Shown here: one piece after another, positions 9,262-18,129 of the stretch
Numbering within the stretch: position 1 is the first letter of the stretch
Layout: each line of letters starts with the position of its first letter
Assembly: GCA_052386745.1 (NCBI GenBank)
Contig: JBQTJW010000001.1
Location: forward strand, 1-64,000
Direction of reading: 5' to 3'
DNA from: Panacagrimonas sp052386745
GTDB taxonomy: Bacteria; Pseudomonadota; Gammaproteobacteria; Nevskiales; Nevskiaceae
Length of the DNA: 64,000 bases
Program-made: the position numbers and the translations under genes
Notes under the pieces: generated by a model
Told to the model about the DNA's origin: nothing
What the model saw: only the letters and a program-made list of their open reading frames with translations
Database searches by the model: none

Positions 9262-9780
9262 ATGCAGACCGAAACCGTCATCAAGCTGGCTGACCTCGGA
9301 AAAGCCCCGCCCTTCGCCCTGAGCGAGGTGGAGCGGCACGAGATCGAAGAGGAAATGCACCACTACCCGGACACGCGCGCCGCCAGCATCGGCGCGCTGC
9401 GCATCGTGCAGAAGCACCGCGGCTGGGTGCCGGATGCGGCCATCCCGGTCGTGGCGAAGATGATCGGCACCGATGCGGCCGATCTCGAAGGCGTGGCCAC
9501 TTTCTACAGCCTGATCTTCCGCCAGCCCGTGGGCCGGCACGTGATCACGGTCTGCGACAGCATCTCCTGCCACCTCACCGGCTACGACGAGCTTCGGGCC
9601 GCGCTGGAACAGAAGCTCGGCATCCGCCTCGGCCAGACCACGAAGGACCAGCGCTTCACCCTGCTGCCCATCTGCTGCCTCGGCGCCTGCGATCGCGGCC
9701 CGACGCTGATGATCGACGACGACCTCCACGGCGACGTCGCGCCGGCGGCGCTCGACAAAATCCTGGGTGCCTACACATGA
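9262..9780 (+). CDS. nuoE: NADH-quinone oxidoreductase subunit E
   Basis: 172-residue subunit of the NADH-oxidising module, with a thioredoxin-like [2Fe-2S] fold (cluster N1a). Ligands are the cysteines of CDSISC (C-x4-C) and, about 37 residues later, those of CCLGAC (C-x3-C). The N-terminal helical region includes RAASIGALRIVQKHRGWV, a family hallmark. It begins three bases after nuoCD and overlaps nuoF by four bases (ATGA), so translation is probably coupled. Confidence 0.95.
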   Translation: MQTETVIKLADLGKAPPFALSEVERHEIEEEMHHYPDTRAASIGALRIVQKHRGWVPDAAIPVVAKMIGTDAADLEGVATFYSLIFRQPVGRHVITVCDSISCHLTGYDELRAALEQKLGIRLGQTTKDQRFTLLPICCLGACDRGPTLMIDDDLHGDVAPAALDKILGAYT

Positions 9781-11087
9781 AGATCAGCGCCGAGACGCAT
9801 CCGCTGACCCACAGCATCGACCGCGCGCGCGGTCCGCTGGATCTCAAGGGCTTCGAGAAGGTGGGCGGCTACGCGGGCCTGCGCAAGGCCGTCAAGGAGC
9901 TGAGCGCGCCGGAAGTGCAGCAGAAGGTCAAGGACGCCAACCTGCGCGGCCGTGGCGGCGCCGGTTTCCCCACCGGCATCAAGTGGAGCCTGGTTCCCAT
10001 GGGGCCGGATGCTGGCGCCAAGTACCTCGTCTGCAACGCCGACGAGATGGAGCCGGGCACGTTCAAGGACCGCCTGCTGATGGAACAGGCGCCGCACCTG
10101 CTGGTGGAGGCCATGATCGTGGCGGCCTACGCCATCGGTGCCTGCACCGGCTTCATCTTCCTGCGCGGCGAGTACGTGCTGGCGGCCAGGAACCTGAACA
10201 AGGCGCTGGCCGAGGCCCGCGCCGCGGGGCTCTTGGGCAGGAACATCCTGGGCTCGGGCTGGGACTACGACTGCTTCGTGCATACCGGCGCCGGCCGCTA
10301 CATCTGTGGCGAGGAAACGGCGCTGATCAATTCGCTGGAAGGCCGCCGCGCCAACCCGCGCGCCAAGCCGCCGTTCCCGCAGATCTCGGGCCTGTGGGGC
10401 CGCCCCACGGTGGTCAACAACGTCGAGACGCTGTGCAACATCCCGCCGATCGTGGTCAACGGCGGCGACTGGTTCAAGGGCCTGTCGCAGGGCAAGACCA
10501 AGGACGGCGGCACCAAGCTGTATGGCTGCTCCGGTCGCGCCAACAAGCCCGGCTGCTGGGAGTTGCCGTTCGGCACCACCACGCGCGAGATCCTGGAAGT
10601 GCACGCGGGCGGCATGAAGGACAACAAGAAGCTCAAGGCCTGGCTGCCGGGCGGGGCTTCCACCGACTTCCTGCTGCCCGAGCATCTCGACCTGCCGATG
10701 GATTTCGACACCATTTCCAGGGCCGGCTCGCGCATGGGCACGGGCCTGATCACGGTGGTGGCCGAGGACCAGAGCATGGTCTCGGCGGTGCGCAATCTCG
10801 AAGAATTCTTCGCCCGCGAATCCTGCGGCTGGTGCACGCCCTGCCGCGACGGGCTGCCGTGGTCGGTGCGCCTGCTGCTGGCGATCGAACGCGGCGAAGG
10901 CCAGCCGGGCGACATCGAGAAGCTGATGACGCTCACGCGCCTGCTCGGTCCCGGCCGCACCTTCTGTGCGCACGCGCCGGGCGCGATGGAGCCGCTGCAA
11001 TCGGCAATCAAGTTTTTCCGGGGCGAATTCGAGCGCGGCATTCGCGCGAGCGCGGCACCTGCGGCGACGGCCGCTCTCCAGGCTTAA
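9777..11087 (+). CDS. nuoF: NADH-quinone oxidoreductase subunit F
   Basis: 436 residues; binds NADH and FMN and holds cluster N3. The glycine-rich LRGRGGAGFPTGIKW around residue 60 is the FMN/NADH region. GRYICGEETALINSLEG and the SLBB region follow. The [4Fe-4S] ligands are SCGWCTPCRDG (C-x2-C-x2-C) and a later Cys in GRTFCAHAPGA. The length fits the family. The start overlaps the nuoE stop and nuoG follows after five bases. Confidence 0.97.
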   Translation: MKISAETHPLTHSIDRARGPLDLKGFEKVGGYAGLRKAVKELSAPEVQQKVKDANLRGRGGAGFPTGIKWSLVPMGPDAGAKYLVCNADEMEPGTFKDRLLMEQAPHLLVEAMIVAAYAIGACTGFIFLRGEYVLAARNLNKALAEARAAGLLGRNILGSGWDYDCFVHTGAGRYICGEETALINSLEGRRANPRAKPPFPQISGLWGRPTVVNNVETLCNIPPIVVNGGDWFKGLSQGKTKDGGTKLYGCSGRANKPGCWELPFGTTTREILEVHAGGMKDNKKLKAWLPGGASTDFLLPEHLDLPMDFDTISRAGSRMGTGLITVVAEDQSMVSAVRNLEEFFARESCGWCTPCRDGLPWSVRLLLAIERGEGQPGDIEKLMTLTRLLGPGRTFCAHAPGAMEPLQSAIKFFRGEFERGIRASAAPAATAALQA

Positions 11088-11092
11088 CGCAA

Positions 11093-13786
11093 ATGGCCAA
11101 GATCCACGTCGACGGCAAGGAATACCAGGTCAGCGGCAGCGACAACCTGCTGCACGCCTGCCTCTCGCTCGGGCTCGACATCCCCTATTTCTGCTGGCAC
11201 CCGGCGCTGGGCAGCGTGGGCGCCTGCCGCCAGTGCGCGGTCAAGCAGTACCGCGACGCCGACGACAAGAACGGCCGCATCGTGATGTCCTGCATGACGC
11301 AGGCGCAGAACGACATGTACATCTCGATTGCCGACAGCGAGGCCGTCGAATTCCGCGAAGCGATCATCGAATTCCTGATGACCAACCACCCGCACGACTG
11401 CCCGGTGTGCGAGGAAGGCGGCCACTGCCACCTGCAGGACATGACGGTGATGACGCGCCACCACGCGCGCACCTACCGCTTCGACAAGCGCACGCATCTC
11501 AACCAGGAACTCGGGCCCTTTATCGGCCACGAGATGAACCGCTGCATCGCCTGCTACCGCTGCGTGCGCTACTACCGCGACTACGCCGGCGGCAAGGACC
11601 TGGGCGTGTACGGGGCCGCGGCCAACGTCTACTTCGGCCGCGCCGAGGACGGCGTGCTGGAGAACGAGTTCAGCGGCAACCTCACCGAGGTCTGCCCCAC
11701 CGGCGTGTTCACCGACAAGACCCATTCGGAGAAGTACACGCGCAAGTGGGACATGCAGTTCGCGCCCAGCATCTGCTCCGGCTGCTCGGTGGGCTGCAAC
11801 GTGTCCCCGGGTGAGCGTTACGGCGAAGTGCGGCGCATCGAGAACCGCTACCACGGCGCGCTCAACGGCTATTTCCTGTGCGATCGCGGCCGCTTCGGCT
11901 ACGGCTACACCAACCGCAAGGACCGGCCAAAGTTCCCGGTGCTGAAGATCGAAGGCCGCTCGCGCACCGTGAGCGGTGAAGTGGGGGCGGAACAGATCGC
12001 GGCCATCCTGTCGGACGCAAAGCGCGTCATGGGCATCGGCTCGCCGCGTGCCTCGCTGGAGGCCAATTTCGCGCTGCGCGATGTGGTGGGGGCGGAGCGC
12101 TTCAACAGCGGCATCGCCGCCCACGAGCACGAGCTGGTCACGCTCGCGTCCTCGATCCTGCGCGGGCCGGTGGGCGCCGCGACGATCCACGGCATGGAGT
12201 CCGCCGACTGCGTGCTGGTGCTGGGCGAGGACGTGACCCAGACCGTGCCGCGCGTCGCACTGGCCATACGCCAGGCCGCGCGCGGAAAGATGATCACCGA
12301 GGGCGCCAAGAAGAGCGTCGCCGAGTGGCAGGTGATTGCGCTGGCCGACCTGGTGCAGCAGGGCAAGAACCCGGTGTTCGTCGCCACACCGGAAGTGTCG
12401 CGGCTCGATGACATCGCAGCCGGCCTGCACCGTGCCTCGCCGGAGCAGATCGCCCGGCTCGGCTTTGCCATCGCCCACCGGCTCGATGCCGGTGCGCCGG
12501 TCGCCACCGGCCTGGACGAGGCCACCGCCAAGCTGGCCGACGACATCGCCGCTGCGCTGCTCGCCGCCTCCAGGCCGCTGGTGGTGTCTGGCACCGGCGC
12601 GGGCTCCGCGGCCGTGATGCAGGCGGCCGCCAACATCGCCTGGGCGCTCAAGCGCAAGGAAAAGTCAGTGGCGCTGTCGCTGGCCCTGCCCGAATCCAAC
12701 AGCATGGGCCTGGCGCTGTTCGCGGCGCCGGCGCTGGAAGCGGCGCTGGAAGCGGCCACGCAGGGCGAGGTGGACGTGCTGATCGTCGTGGAAAATGACC
12801 TGTACCGGCGCGCGCCCAAGCCGCTGGTGGATGCGGCGTTGACCAAGGTGCGGCTGATCGTGGTCGATCACCAGCTCACCGAAACCGCGCAGCGCGCCGA
12901 CCTGCTGCTGCCGGCCGGAACCGTGTTCGAAACCGATGGCACCTTCGTGAACTTCGAAGGCCGCGCGCAGCGTTATTTCCAGGTGTTCGACCCGGCCTAC
13001 TATGACCGCACCGTGGCCATCCAGGAATCCTGGCGCTGGTGCGATGTCATGCACGGCGCGGGGCGGTGGAACGGCCTCGACGACGTCACCGCTGCCTGCG
13101 CCGCGGAACTGCCGCAGTTCGCCGTCATCACCGAGACCGCGCCCAATTCCAAGTTCCGCCTCAAGGGCATGAAGCTGGCGCGCGCACCGCACCGCTATTC
13201 CGGCCGCACCGCGATGCGCGCCAACCTGTCCGTGCACGAACCGCGCGCCACGCAGGACGCCGATTCGCCGCTCGCGTTCTCCATGGAAGGCGCCAACGGC
13301 GCGATGTCCATGGACCGCCCGTCCGAGCTGCTGCCGTTTGCCTGGGCGCCGGGCTGGAACTCGCCGCAGGCCTGGAACAAGTTCCAGGCGGAAGTCGGCG
13401 GGGAGATGAAGGGCGGCGATTCCGGCGAGCCGATCCTGGTCGTAGACGAAAAGGCCGTCCGGCCGTATTTCGCCGCCCCGGCGGCGTCGGGCGGTGACGG
13501 CCTGCGCGTGGTGGTGCTGCACCACATCTTCGGGTCCGACGAACAGAGCGTTCGCGCCGAGGTCATCGCCGGCCGCTCGCCCAAGGCCTACGTCGCACTC
13601 AGCGCCGACGACGCGAAGCGCCTGGGCGTGAAGGACACTGCGAAGGTGTCGGTGGGCGGCGTGAACGTGCATCTGCCGGCGCGCGTGAGCGCTGCGCTGG
13701 GGTCCGGCTCGGTGGGCCTGCCCGTGGGCCTGCCGGGCGTGCCCTACGCGGCGCCGGGCGCGGCGATCTCGGTGGGAGCGCCCTAG
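11093..13786 (+). CDS. nuoG: NADH-quinone oxidoreductase subunit G
   Basis: 897-residue iron-sulfur subunit of the molybdopterin-oxidoreductase fold. The N-terminal ferredoxin domain has YFCWHPALGSVGACRQC ([2Fe-2S] N1b). A His-ligated cluster follows (HPHDCPVCEEGGHC), then RCIACYRCVRYY and CPTGVF. The motif SICSGCSVGC plus a later Cys in FLCDRGRFG supplies the ligands of the extra cluster N7, as in E. coli-type NuoG. ATG at 11093 encodes MAKIHVDGKEYQV; the frame is open far upstream but overlaps nuoF there. The size is close to the roughly 905 residues of Pseudomonas and E. coli. Confidence 0.96.
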   Translation: MAKIHVDGKEYQVSGSDNLLHACLSLGLDIPYFCWHPALGSVGACRQCAVKQYRDADDKNGRIVMSCMTQAQNDMYISIADSEAVEFREAIIEFLMTNHPHDCPVCEEGGHCHLQDMTVMTRHHARTYRFDKRTHLNQELGPFIGHEMNRCIACYRCVRYYRDYAGGKDLGVYGAAANVYFGRAEDGVLENEFSGNLTEVCPTGVFTDKTHSEKYTRKWDMQFAPSICSGCSVGCNVSPGERYGEVRRIENRYHGALNGYFLCDRGRFGYGYTNRKDRPKFPVLKIEGRSRTVSGEVGAEQIAAILSDAKRVMGIGSPRASLEANFALRDVVGAERFNSGIAAHEHELVTLASSILRGPVGAATIHGMESADCVLVLGEDVTQTVPRVALAIRQAARGKMITEGAKKSVAEWQVIALADLVQQGKNPVFVATPEVSRLDDIAAGLHRASPEQIARLGFAIAHRLDAGAPVATGLDEATAKLADDIAAALLAASRPLVVSGTGAGSAAVMQAAANIAWALKRKEKSVALSLALPESNSMGLALFAAPALEAALEAATQGEVDVLIVVENDLYRRAPKPLVDAALTKVRLIVVDHQLTETAQRADLLLPAGTVFETDGTFVNFEGRAQRYFQVFDPAYYDRTVAIQESWRWCDVMHGAGRWNGLDDVTAACAAELPQFAVITETAPNSKFRLKGMKLARAPHRYSGRTAMRANLSVHEPRATQDADSPLAFSMEGANGAMSMDRPSELLPFAWAPGWNSPQAWNKFQAEVGGEMKGGDSGEPILVVDEKAVRPYFAAPAASGGDGLRVVVLHHIFGSDEQSVRAEVIAGRSPKAYVALSADDAKRLGVKDTAKVSVGGVNVHLPARVSAALGSGSVGLPVGLPGVPYAAPGAAISVGAP

Positions 13787-13837
13787 CATGAATGCCGATT
13801 CCGGCCGCTCGGCCCGATATTCCAGGGAACACACCTC

Positions 13838-14854
13838 ATGACCCTGCCCGAGTGGATCACGCCCGAGCTGATCAACATCGTCATCCAGATGGTGGAGGCG
13901 GCCGTCATCCTGGTCGGCCTGGTGCTCAGTGCCGCCTGGATGATTTGGCTGGAGCGCCGCCTGCTGGCGCTGTGGCAGGACCGCTACGGCCCGAACCGCG
14001 TCGGCCCCTTCGGCCTGGGCATCGTCATCGCGGACATGGTGAAGATCTTCTTCAAGGAAGACTGGACGCCGCCGTTCGTGGACAAGGCCATGTTCTGGCT
14101 CGCGCCCATGATCGCCATGAGCATGATGATGCTCGGCTTCATGCTGGTGCCGCTGACGCCGAACATCGGCGTGGCCGACTTCAACCTTGCCGTCCTGTTC
14201 TTCCTGGCGATCTGCGGGCTGGGCGTGTACGCGGTGATGCTCGGCGGCTGGGCGTCCAACAGCAAGTTCGCGCTGATCGGCGGCCTGCGCTCGTCGGCGC
14301 AGATGATCACCTACGAAGTCTTCATGGGCCTGTCGCTGATGGGCGTGGTGATGATGGCTAACAGCTTTTCGCTGGTGGACGTGGTGAAGGCGCAGCAGGC
14401 GCAGGGCGTGTGGAACGTGATCCCGCAGTTCCTGGGCTTTCTCACCTTCTCCCTGGCCGGCGTGGCCACCACGCACCGCACGCCGTTCGACCTGCCGGAA
14501 GCGGAACAGGAACTGGCCGCGGGCTTCCACACCGAATATTCGAGCATGAAGTTCGGCATGTTCTTCGTGGGCGAGTACGTGGGCATCGTCATGATCTCGG
14601 CCATCACCGTGGTGCTGTTCCTCGGGGGCTGGGACGTGCCCTTCATCGACGAAGGCCCGGTGCTGGCGTTCTTTGCCTTCGCGGCCAAGACGTTCATTCT
14701 CATGAGTGGCTTCATCCTGCTGCGTGCCGCGCTGCCGCGGCCGCGCTATGACCACATGATGTCGGCCGGCTGGAAGGTCTGCCTGCCGATGACCCTGATC
14801 AACGTGATGGCCACCGGCGCCATCATCGTTGCCACGAACCACGGAGGTGCATGA
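13838..14854 (+). CDS. nuoH: NADH-quinone oxidoreductase subunit H
   Basis: 338-residue multi-helix membrane subunit that forms the quinone channel with NuoB and NuoD. Motifs include RYGPNRVGPFGLGIVIADMVKIFFKE (split as RYGPNRVG and the amphipathic part after it), THRTPFDLPEAEQELAAGF and EYSSMKFGMFF. Eight membrane helices are expected and hydrophobic stretches are seen throughout. A 51-base gap separates it from nuoG, the second widest inside the operon by little. It overlaps nuoI by four bases (ATGA). Confidence 0.96.
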   Translation: MTLPEWITPELINIVIQMVEAAVILVGLVLSAAWMIWLERRLLALWQDRYGPNRVGPFGLGIVIADMVKIFFKEDWTPPFVDKAMFWLAPMIAMSMMMLGFMLVPLTPNIGVADFNLAVLFFLAICGLGVYAVMLGGWASNSKFALIGGLRSSAQMITYEVFMGLSLMGVVMMANSFSLVDVVKAQQAQGVWNVIPQFLGFLTFSLAGVATTHRTPFDLPEAEQELAAGFHTEYSSMKFGMFFVGEYVGIVMISAITVVLFLGGWDVPFIDEGPVLAFFAFAAKTFILMSGFILLRAALPRPRYDHMMSAGWKVCLPMTLINVMATGAIIVATNHGGA

Positions 14855-15396
14855 TGGGTGTCGTGTCCGTCATGAAAGGTATCGGCACCCAGCTGCGCAG
14901 CATCGGGATGGTGTTTTCCCACGCCTGGCGCAAGCGCGACACGGTGCAGTACCCGGAAGTAAAGCCCTATGTGCCGCCCCGTTACCGCGGCCGCATCGTC
15001 CTGACCCGCGACCCCGACGGCGAAGAACGCTGCGTGGCCTGCAACCTGTGCGCGGTGGCCTGCCCGGTGGGCTGCATCTCGCTGCAGAAGGCGGAGAAGG
15101 AAGACGGGCGCTGGTACCCGGAGTTCTTCCGCATCAACTTCTCGCGCTGCATCTTCTGCGGCCTGTGCGAGGAAGCCTGCCCGACCACCGCCATCCAGCT
15201 CACGCCGGACTACGAGATGTGCGAGTACGAGCGCCAGAACCTGGTGTACGAAAAGGAGCACCTGACCATCAGCGGCCCCGGCAAGTACCCGGACTACAAC
15301 TTCTACCGCGTGGCCGGCATGGCCATCAAGAACAAGCCCAAGGGCGGCGCGCTGAACGAGGCGCAGCCGGTCGACGTGAAATCGCTGCTGCCCTAG
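14851..15396 (+). CDS. nuoI: NADH-quinone oxidoreductase subunit I
   Basis: 181-residue ferredoxin-like subunit with two [4Fe-4S] clusters, N6a and N6b, linking NuoG to NuoB. Both C-x2-C-x2-C-x3-CP motifs are intact: CVACNLCAVACP and CIFCGLCEEACP. The first ATG at 14851 overlaps the nuoH stop, but GGAGG at 14843-14847 is better spaced for the second ATG at 14854; the difference is one residue. Followed two bases later by nuoJ. Confidence 0.95.
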   Translation: MMGVVSVMKGIGTQLRSIGMVFSHAWRKRDTVQYPEVKPYVPPRYRGRIVLTRDPDGEERCVACNLCAVACPVGCISLQKAEKEDGRWYPEFFRINFSRCIFCGLCEEACPTTAIQLTPDYEMCEYERQNLVYEKEHLTISGPGKYPDYNFYRVAGMAIKNKPKGGALNEAQPVDVKSLLP

Positions 15397-15398
15397 CC

Positions 15399-15908
15399 AT
15401 GGAATTCGCCTTCTACCTGTCGGGATTTCTTGCGGTGGTGGCCACCTGCATGGTCATCGTCACGCCCAGCCCGGTGCACGCGCTGATGTACCTGGTGGCC
15501 TCGCTGCTGGCGGTGGCAACGGTCTTTCTCACGCTGGGCGCGCCGTTCGCGGCTGCGCTGGAAGTGATCGTCTACGCCGGCGCCATCATGGTGCTGTTCG
15601 TGTTCGTGGTCATGATGCTGAACCTGGGCCAGGCGGTGGTGGCGCAGGAACAGGAGTGGCTGAAACCTGAAATCTGGATCGGCCCGGGCCTGCTGTGCGC
15701 GCTGCTGCTGTTCCCCGTCCTGCGCATGACCCTCGGCGGCGACGCCACGGCCACCACGCTGAAGGCGGTGATGCCCAAGGACGTCGGCATCGCGCTGTAC
15801 GGGCCCTACCTGCTGGTGGTGGAACTGGCGTCGATGCTGCTGACGGCGGGGCTGGTGGCGGCGTATCACCTGGGCAAGCACGACGACACGGCCGCCAGGT
15901 CGTCCTGA
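15399..15908 (+). CDS. nuoJ: NADH-quinone oxidoreductase subunit J
   Basis: 169-residue membrane subunit with five predicted helices. EVIVYAGAIMVLFVFVVMML is the conserved third helix, including the pi-bulge region seen in complex I structures. ATG at 15399 (MEFAFYLSGFLAV) was chosen because it directly follows the nuoI stop and gives the usual length. A 48-base gap to nuoK follows. Confidence 0.95.
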   Translation: MEFAFYLSGFLAVVATCMVIVTPSPVHALMYLVASLLAVATVFLTLGAPFAAALEVIVYAGAIMVLFVFVVMMLNLGQAVVAQEQEWLKPEIWIGPGLLCALLLFPVLRMTLGGDATATTLKAVMPKDVGIALYGPYLLVVELASMLLTAGLVAAYHLGKHDDTAARSS

Positions 15909-15956
15909 CGACGCTGACCACCAACAACCAACGACTTCGAACGAAGCGAGAACGAA

Positions 15957-16271
15957 ATGGGAGCGAGCGGAATACCGATGGAGCATGGCCTTGCGCTGGC
16001 CGGCGTGCTGTTCTCGCTGGGCCTGCTCGGGCTGCTCGTGCGCCGCAACATCCTGTTCATGCTGATGTCGCTGGAAATCATGATGAATGCGGCGGCGCTG
16101 GCCTTCGTCGTGGCGGGCTCGCGCTGGGCCCAGCCGGATGGCCAGATCATGTTCCTGCTCATCCTCACGCTCGCGGCCTGCGAGGCCAGCGTGGGCCTGG
16201 CGCTGCTGCTCCAGCTGTACCGTCGGTTCAAATCCATGGACGTGGATGCCGCGTCCGAGATGAAGGGCTAA
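15957..16271 (+). CDS. nuoK: NADH-quinone oxidoreductase subunit K
   Basis: 104-residue, three-helix membrane subunit homologous to MrpC. The conserved glutamates of the proton path are in MSLEIMMNAA and LTLAACEASVGLA. The sequence resembles Pseudomonas NuoK almost residue for residue in RRNILFMLMSLE and WAQPDGQIMF. ATG at 15957 gives MGASGIPMEHGL, the usual N-terminal layout; ATG at 15978 would remove the segment before MEHGL. nuoL follows after three bases. Confidence 0.95.
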   Translation: MGASGIPMEHGLALAGVLFSLGLLGLLVRRNILFMLMSLEIMMNAAALAFVVAGSRWAQPDGQIMFLLILTLAACEASVGLALLLQLYRRFKSMDVDAASEMKG

Positions 16272-16274
16272 GCG

Positions 16275-18122
16275 ATGCTCGACCTGCTCTTCCTGGTGTT
16301 CCTGCTGCCCCTCATCGGGTTTGTCATCCTCGCGTTCTCGCGCGGGCGGATGTCTGAAAGCGCCTCTGCGGTGGTCGGCGTGGGCTCGATCGGCGCGGCG
16401 TTCCTGGTCGCGATCCTGTGCGGCATGGAGTTCCTCAAGCATCCGCCGGAAGGCGGCGCCTTCACCCAGGTGCTGTGGAACTGGATCAGCGTGGGCAAGC
16501 TCAACGTGCACCTGGCGCTGCGGCTGGATGCGCTGTCGCTGGTCATGACCGGCGTCATCACGGGGGTGGGGTTCTTCATCCACCTGTTCGCGTCCTGGTA
16601 CATGCGCGGCGACGAGAACTACGACCGCTTCCTGGCGTACATGAACCTGTTCGTCGCCTCGATGCTGTTCCTGGTGCAGGGTGACAGCCTGGCGTTCCTG
16701 TACTTCGGCTGGGAGGGCGTGGGCCTGGCGTCCTACCTGCTCATCGGCTTCTGGTACAAGGACGCGGCCAACGGCGCCGCGGCGCGCAAGGCCTTCGTCA
16801 TCACCCGCGTCGGCGACACCTTCATGGCGCTGGGCATGTTCATCCTGTTCAAGGAGTTCGGCACGCTCGACATCCAGGAGCTGATGGCCAAGGTTGCCGT
16901 GAGCTGGAAGGACGGCCCGGAAATCTCCCAGCTGGCGGCGCTGCTGATCCTGGGTGGCGCGGTAGGCAAGTCGGCGCAGCTGCCCCTGCAGACCTGGCTG
17001 CCGGATGCCATGGCCGGCCCCACGCCCGTTTCCGCGCTGATCCACGCGGCAACCATGGTCACGGCCGGCGTGTACCTCATCGCGCGCATGCATGTGCTGT
17101 TCGAAGTGGCGCCGTCGGGCCTGGAAATGGTGGGCTGGGTCGGCGCGATCACTGCGCTCATGGCCGGCTTCATCGCGCTGATGCAGACCGACATCAAGCG
17201 CATCCTGGCCTACTCCACCATGTCGCAGATCGGGTACATGTTCCTGGCGCTGGGCGCGGGCGCGTACCAGCCGGCGATCTTCCACCTGATGACGCATGCC
17301 TTCTTCAAGGCGCTGCTGTTCCTGTCGGCGGGGTCGGTGATCCTGGCGCTGCACCACGAGCAGGACATCTTCAAGATGGGCAACCTGCGCAACGACCTGC
17401 CCTTCACGTTCTGGGTCTTTCTCATCGGCAGCCTGGGGCTGATCGCGTTCCCCGGCACCTCGGGTTTCTTTTCGAAGGACGAGATCCTGTTCGAGGCCTA
17501 CGCCAACGGCCACATCGGCCTGTACTACGCCGGGCTGGCGGGCGCCTTCATGACCGGGCTGTACACGTTCCGGCTGATCTTCATCGCGTTCTTCGGCAAG
17601 GCCCGCCACCACGGCGTGCACGTTCCCCATGCCCGCCTCTCGCACGACCTGCCGCTGGCGGTGCTCGCGGTGTTCGCGCTGCTGGGCGGGTTCATCCACC
17701 TGCCGCTGGACAGCGTGCTGCCGCGGCACGCGGTGTCCGAGGCCATGGAACACCAGAAGCATTCGCTGGAAGCCATCTCGGTGGGCGTATCGCTGGCCGG
17801 CGTGGCACTGGCCTGGCTGATCTTCGGGCGCTCGCGCGAACGGGCGGAGGAACTACGTGATTCGCGCAACCTGCTGCTGCGCTGGTGGGGAGCCGCCTTC
17901 GGCTTCGACTGGCTGTACGACAAGCTGTTCGTGCGACCGTACCTCGCCTTCGTCCGGGCCAATTCCGCCGACATGTTCGACCAGATGATCGCCCTCATCC
18001 CCGACAACCTGCGCATGCTCAACGGCTGGCTGGCCCAGTCCCAGAACGGGATGCTGCGCTGGTACGCGGCGGCCCTGGGTGGCGGTGCGGTCGTCGTGGT
18101 GGCCGCGGTCGTACTTCTCTGA
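16275..18122 (+). CDS. nuoL: NADH-quinone oxidoreductase subunit L
   Basis: 615-residue antiporter-like subunit at the distal end of the membrane arm, thought to pump one proton. Conserved Lys and Glu residues of the proton half-channels are in FGWEGVGLASYLLIGFWY, LPLQTWLPDAMAGPTPVSALIHAATMVTAG and the later KALLFL region. The C-terminal extension (about 500-615) would form the long lateral helix and the final membrane helix. Length is normal for the family. Confidence 0.96.
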   Translation: MLDLLFLVFLLPLIGFVILAFSRGRMSESASAVVGVGSIGAAFLVAILCGMEFLKHPPEGGAFTQVLWNWISVGKLNVHLALRLDALSLVMTGVITGVGFFIHLFASWYMRGDENYDRFLAYMNLFVASMLFLVQGDSLAFLYFGWEGVGLASYLLIGFWYKDAANGAAARKAFVITRVGDTFMALGMFILFKEFGTLDIQELMAKVAVSWKDGPEISQLAALLILGGAVGKSAQLPLQTWLPDAMAGPTPVSALIHAATMVTAGVYLIARMHVLFEVAPSGLEMVGWVGAITALMAGFIALMQTDIKRILAYSTMSQIGYMFLALGAGAYQPAIFHLMTHAFFKALLFLSAGSVILALHHEQDIFKMGNLRNDLPFTFWVFLIGSLGLIAFPGTSGFFSKDEILFEAYANGHIGLYYAGLAGAFMTGLYTFRLIFIAFFGKARHHGVHVPHARLSHDLPLAVLAVFALLGGFIHLPLDSVLPRHAVSEAMEHQKHSLEAISVGVSLAGVALAWLIFGRSRERAEELRDSRNLLLRWWGAAFGFDWLYDKLFVRPYLAFVRANSADMFDQMIALIPDNLRMLNGWLAQSQNGMLRWYAAALGGGAVVVVAAVVLL

Positions 18123-18129
18123 GGCTGCA

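Noticed and set aside
12665..17762. Several long minus-strand open frames opposite nuoG to nuoL
   Set aside because: They mirror highly conserved complex I genes and are rich in His, Gln and Arg, as expected for shadows at high GC.
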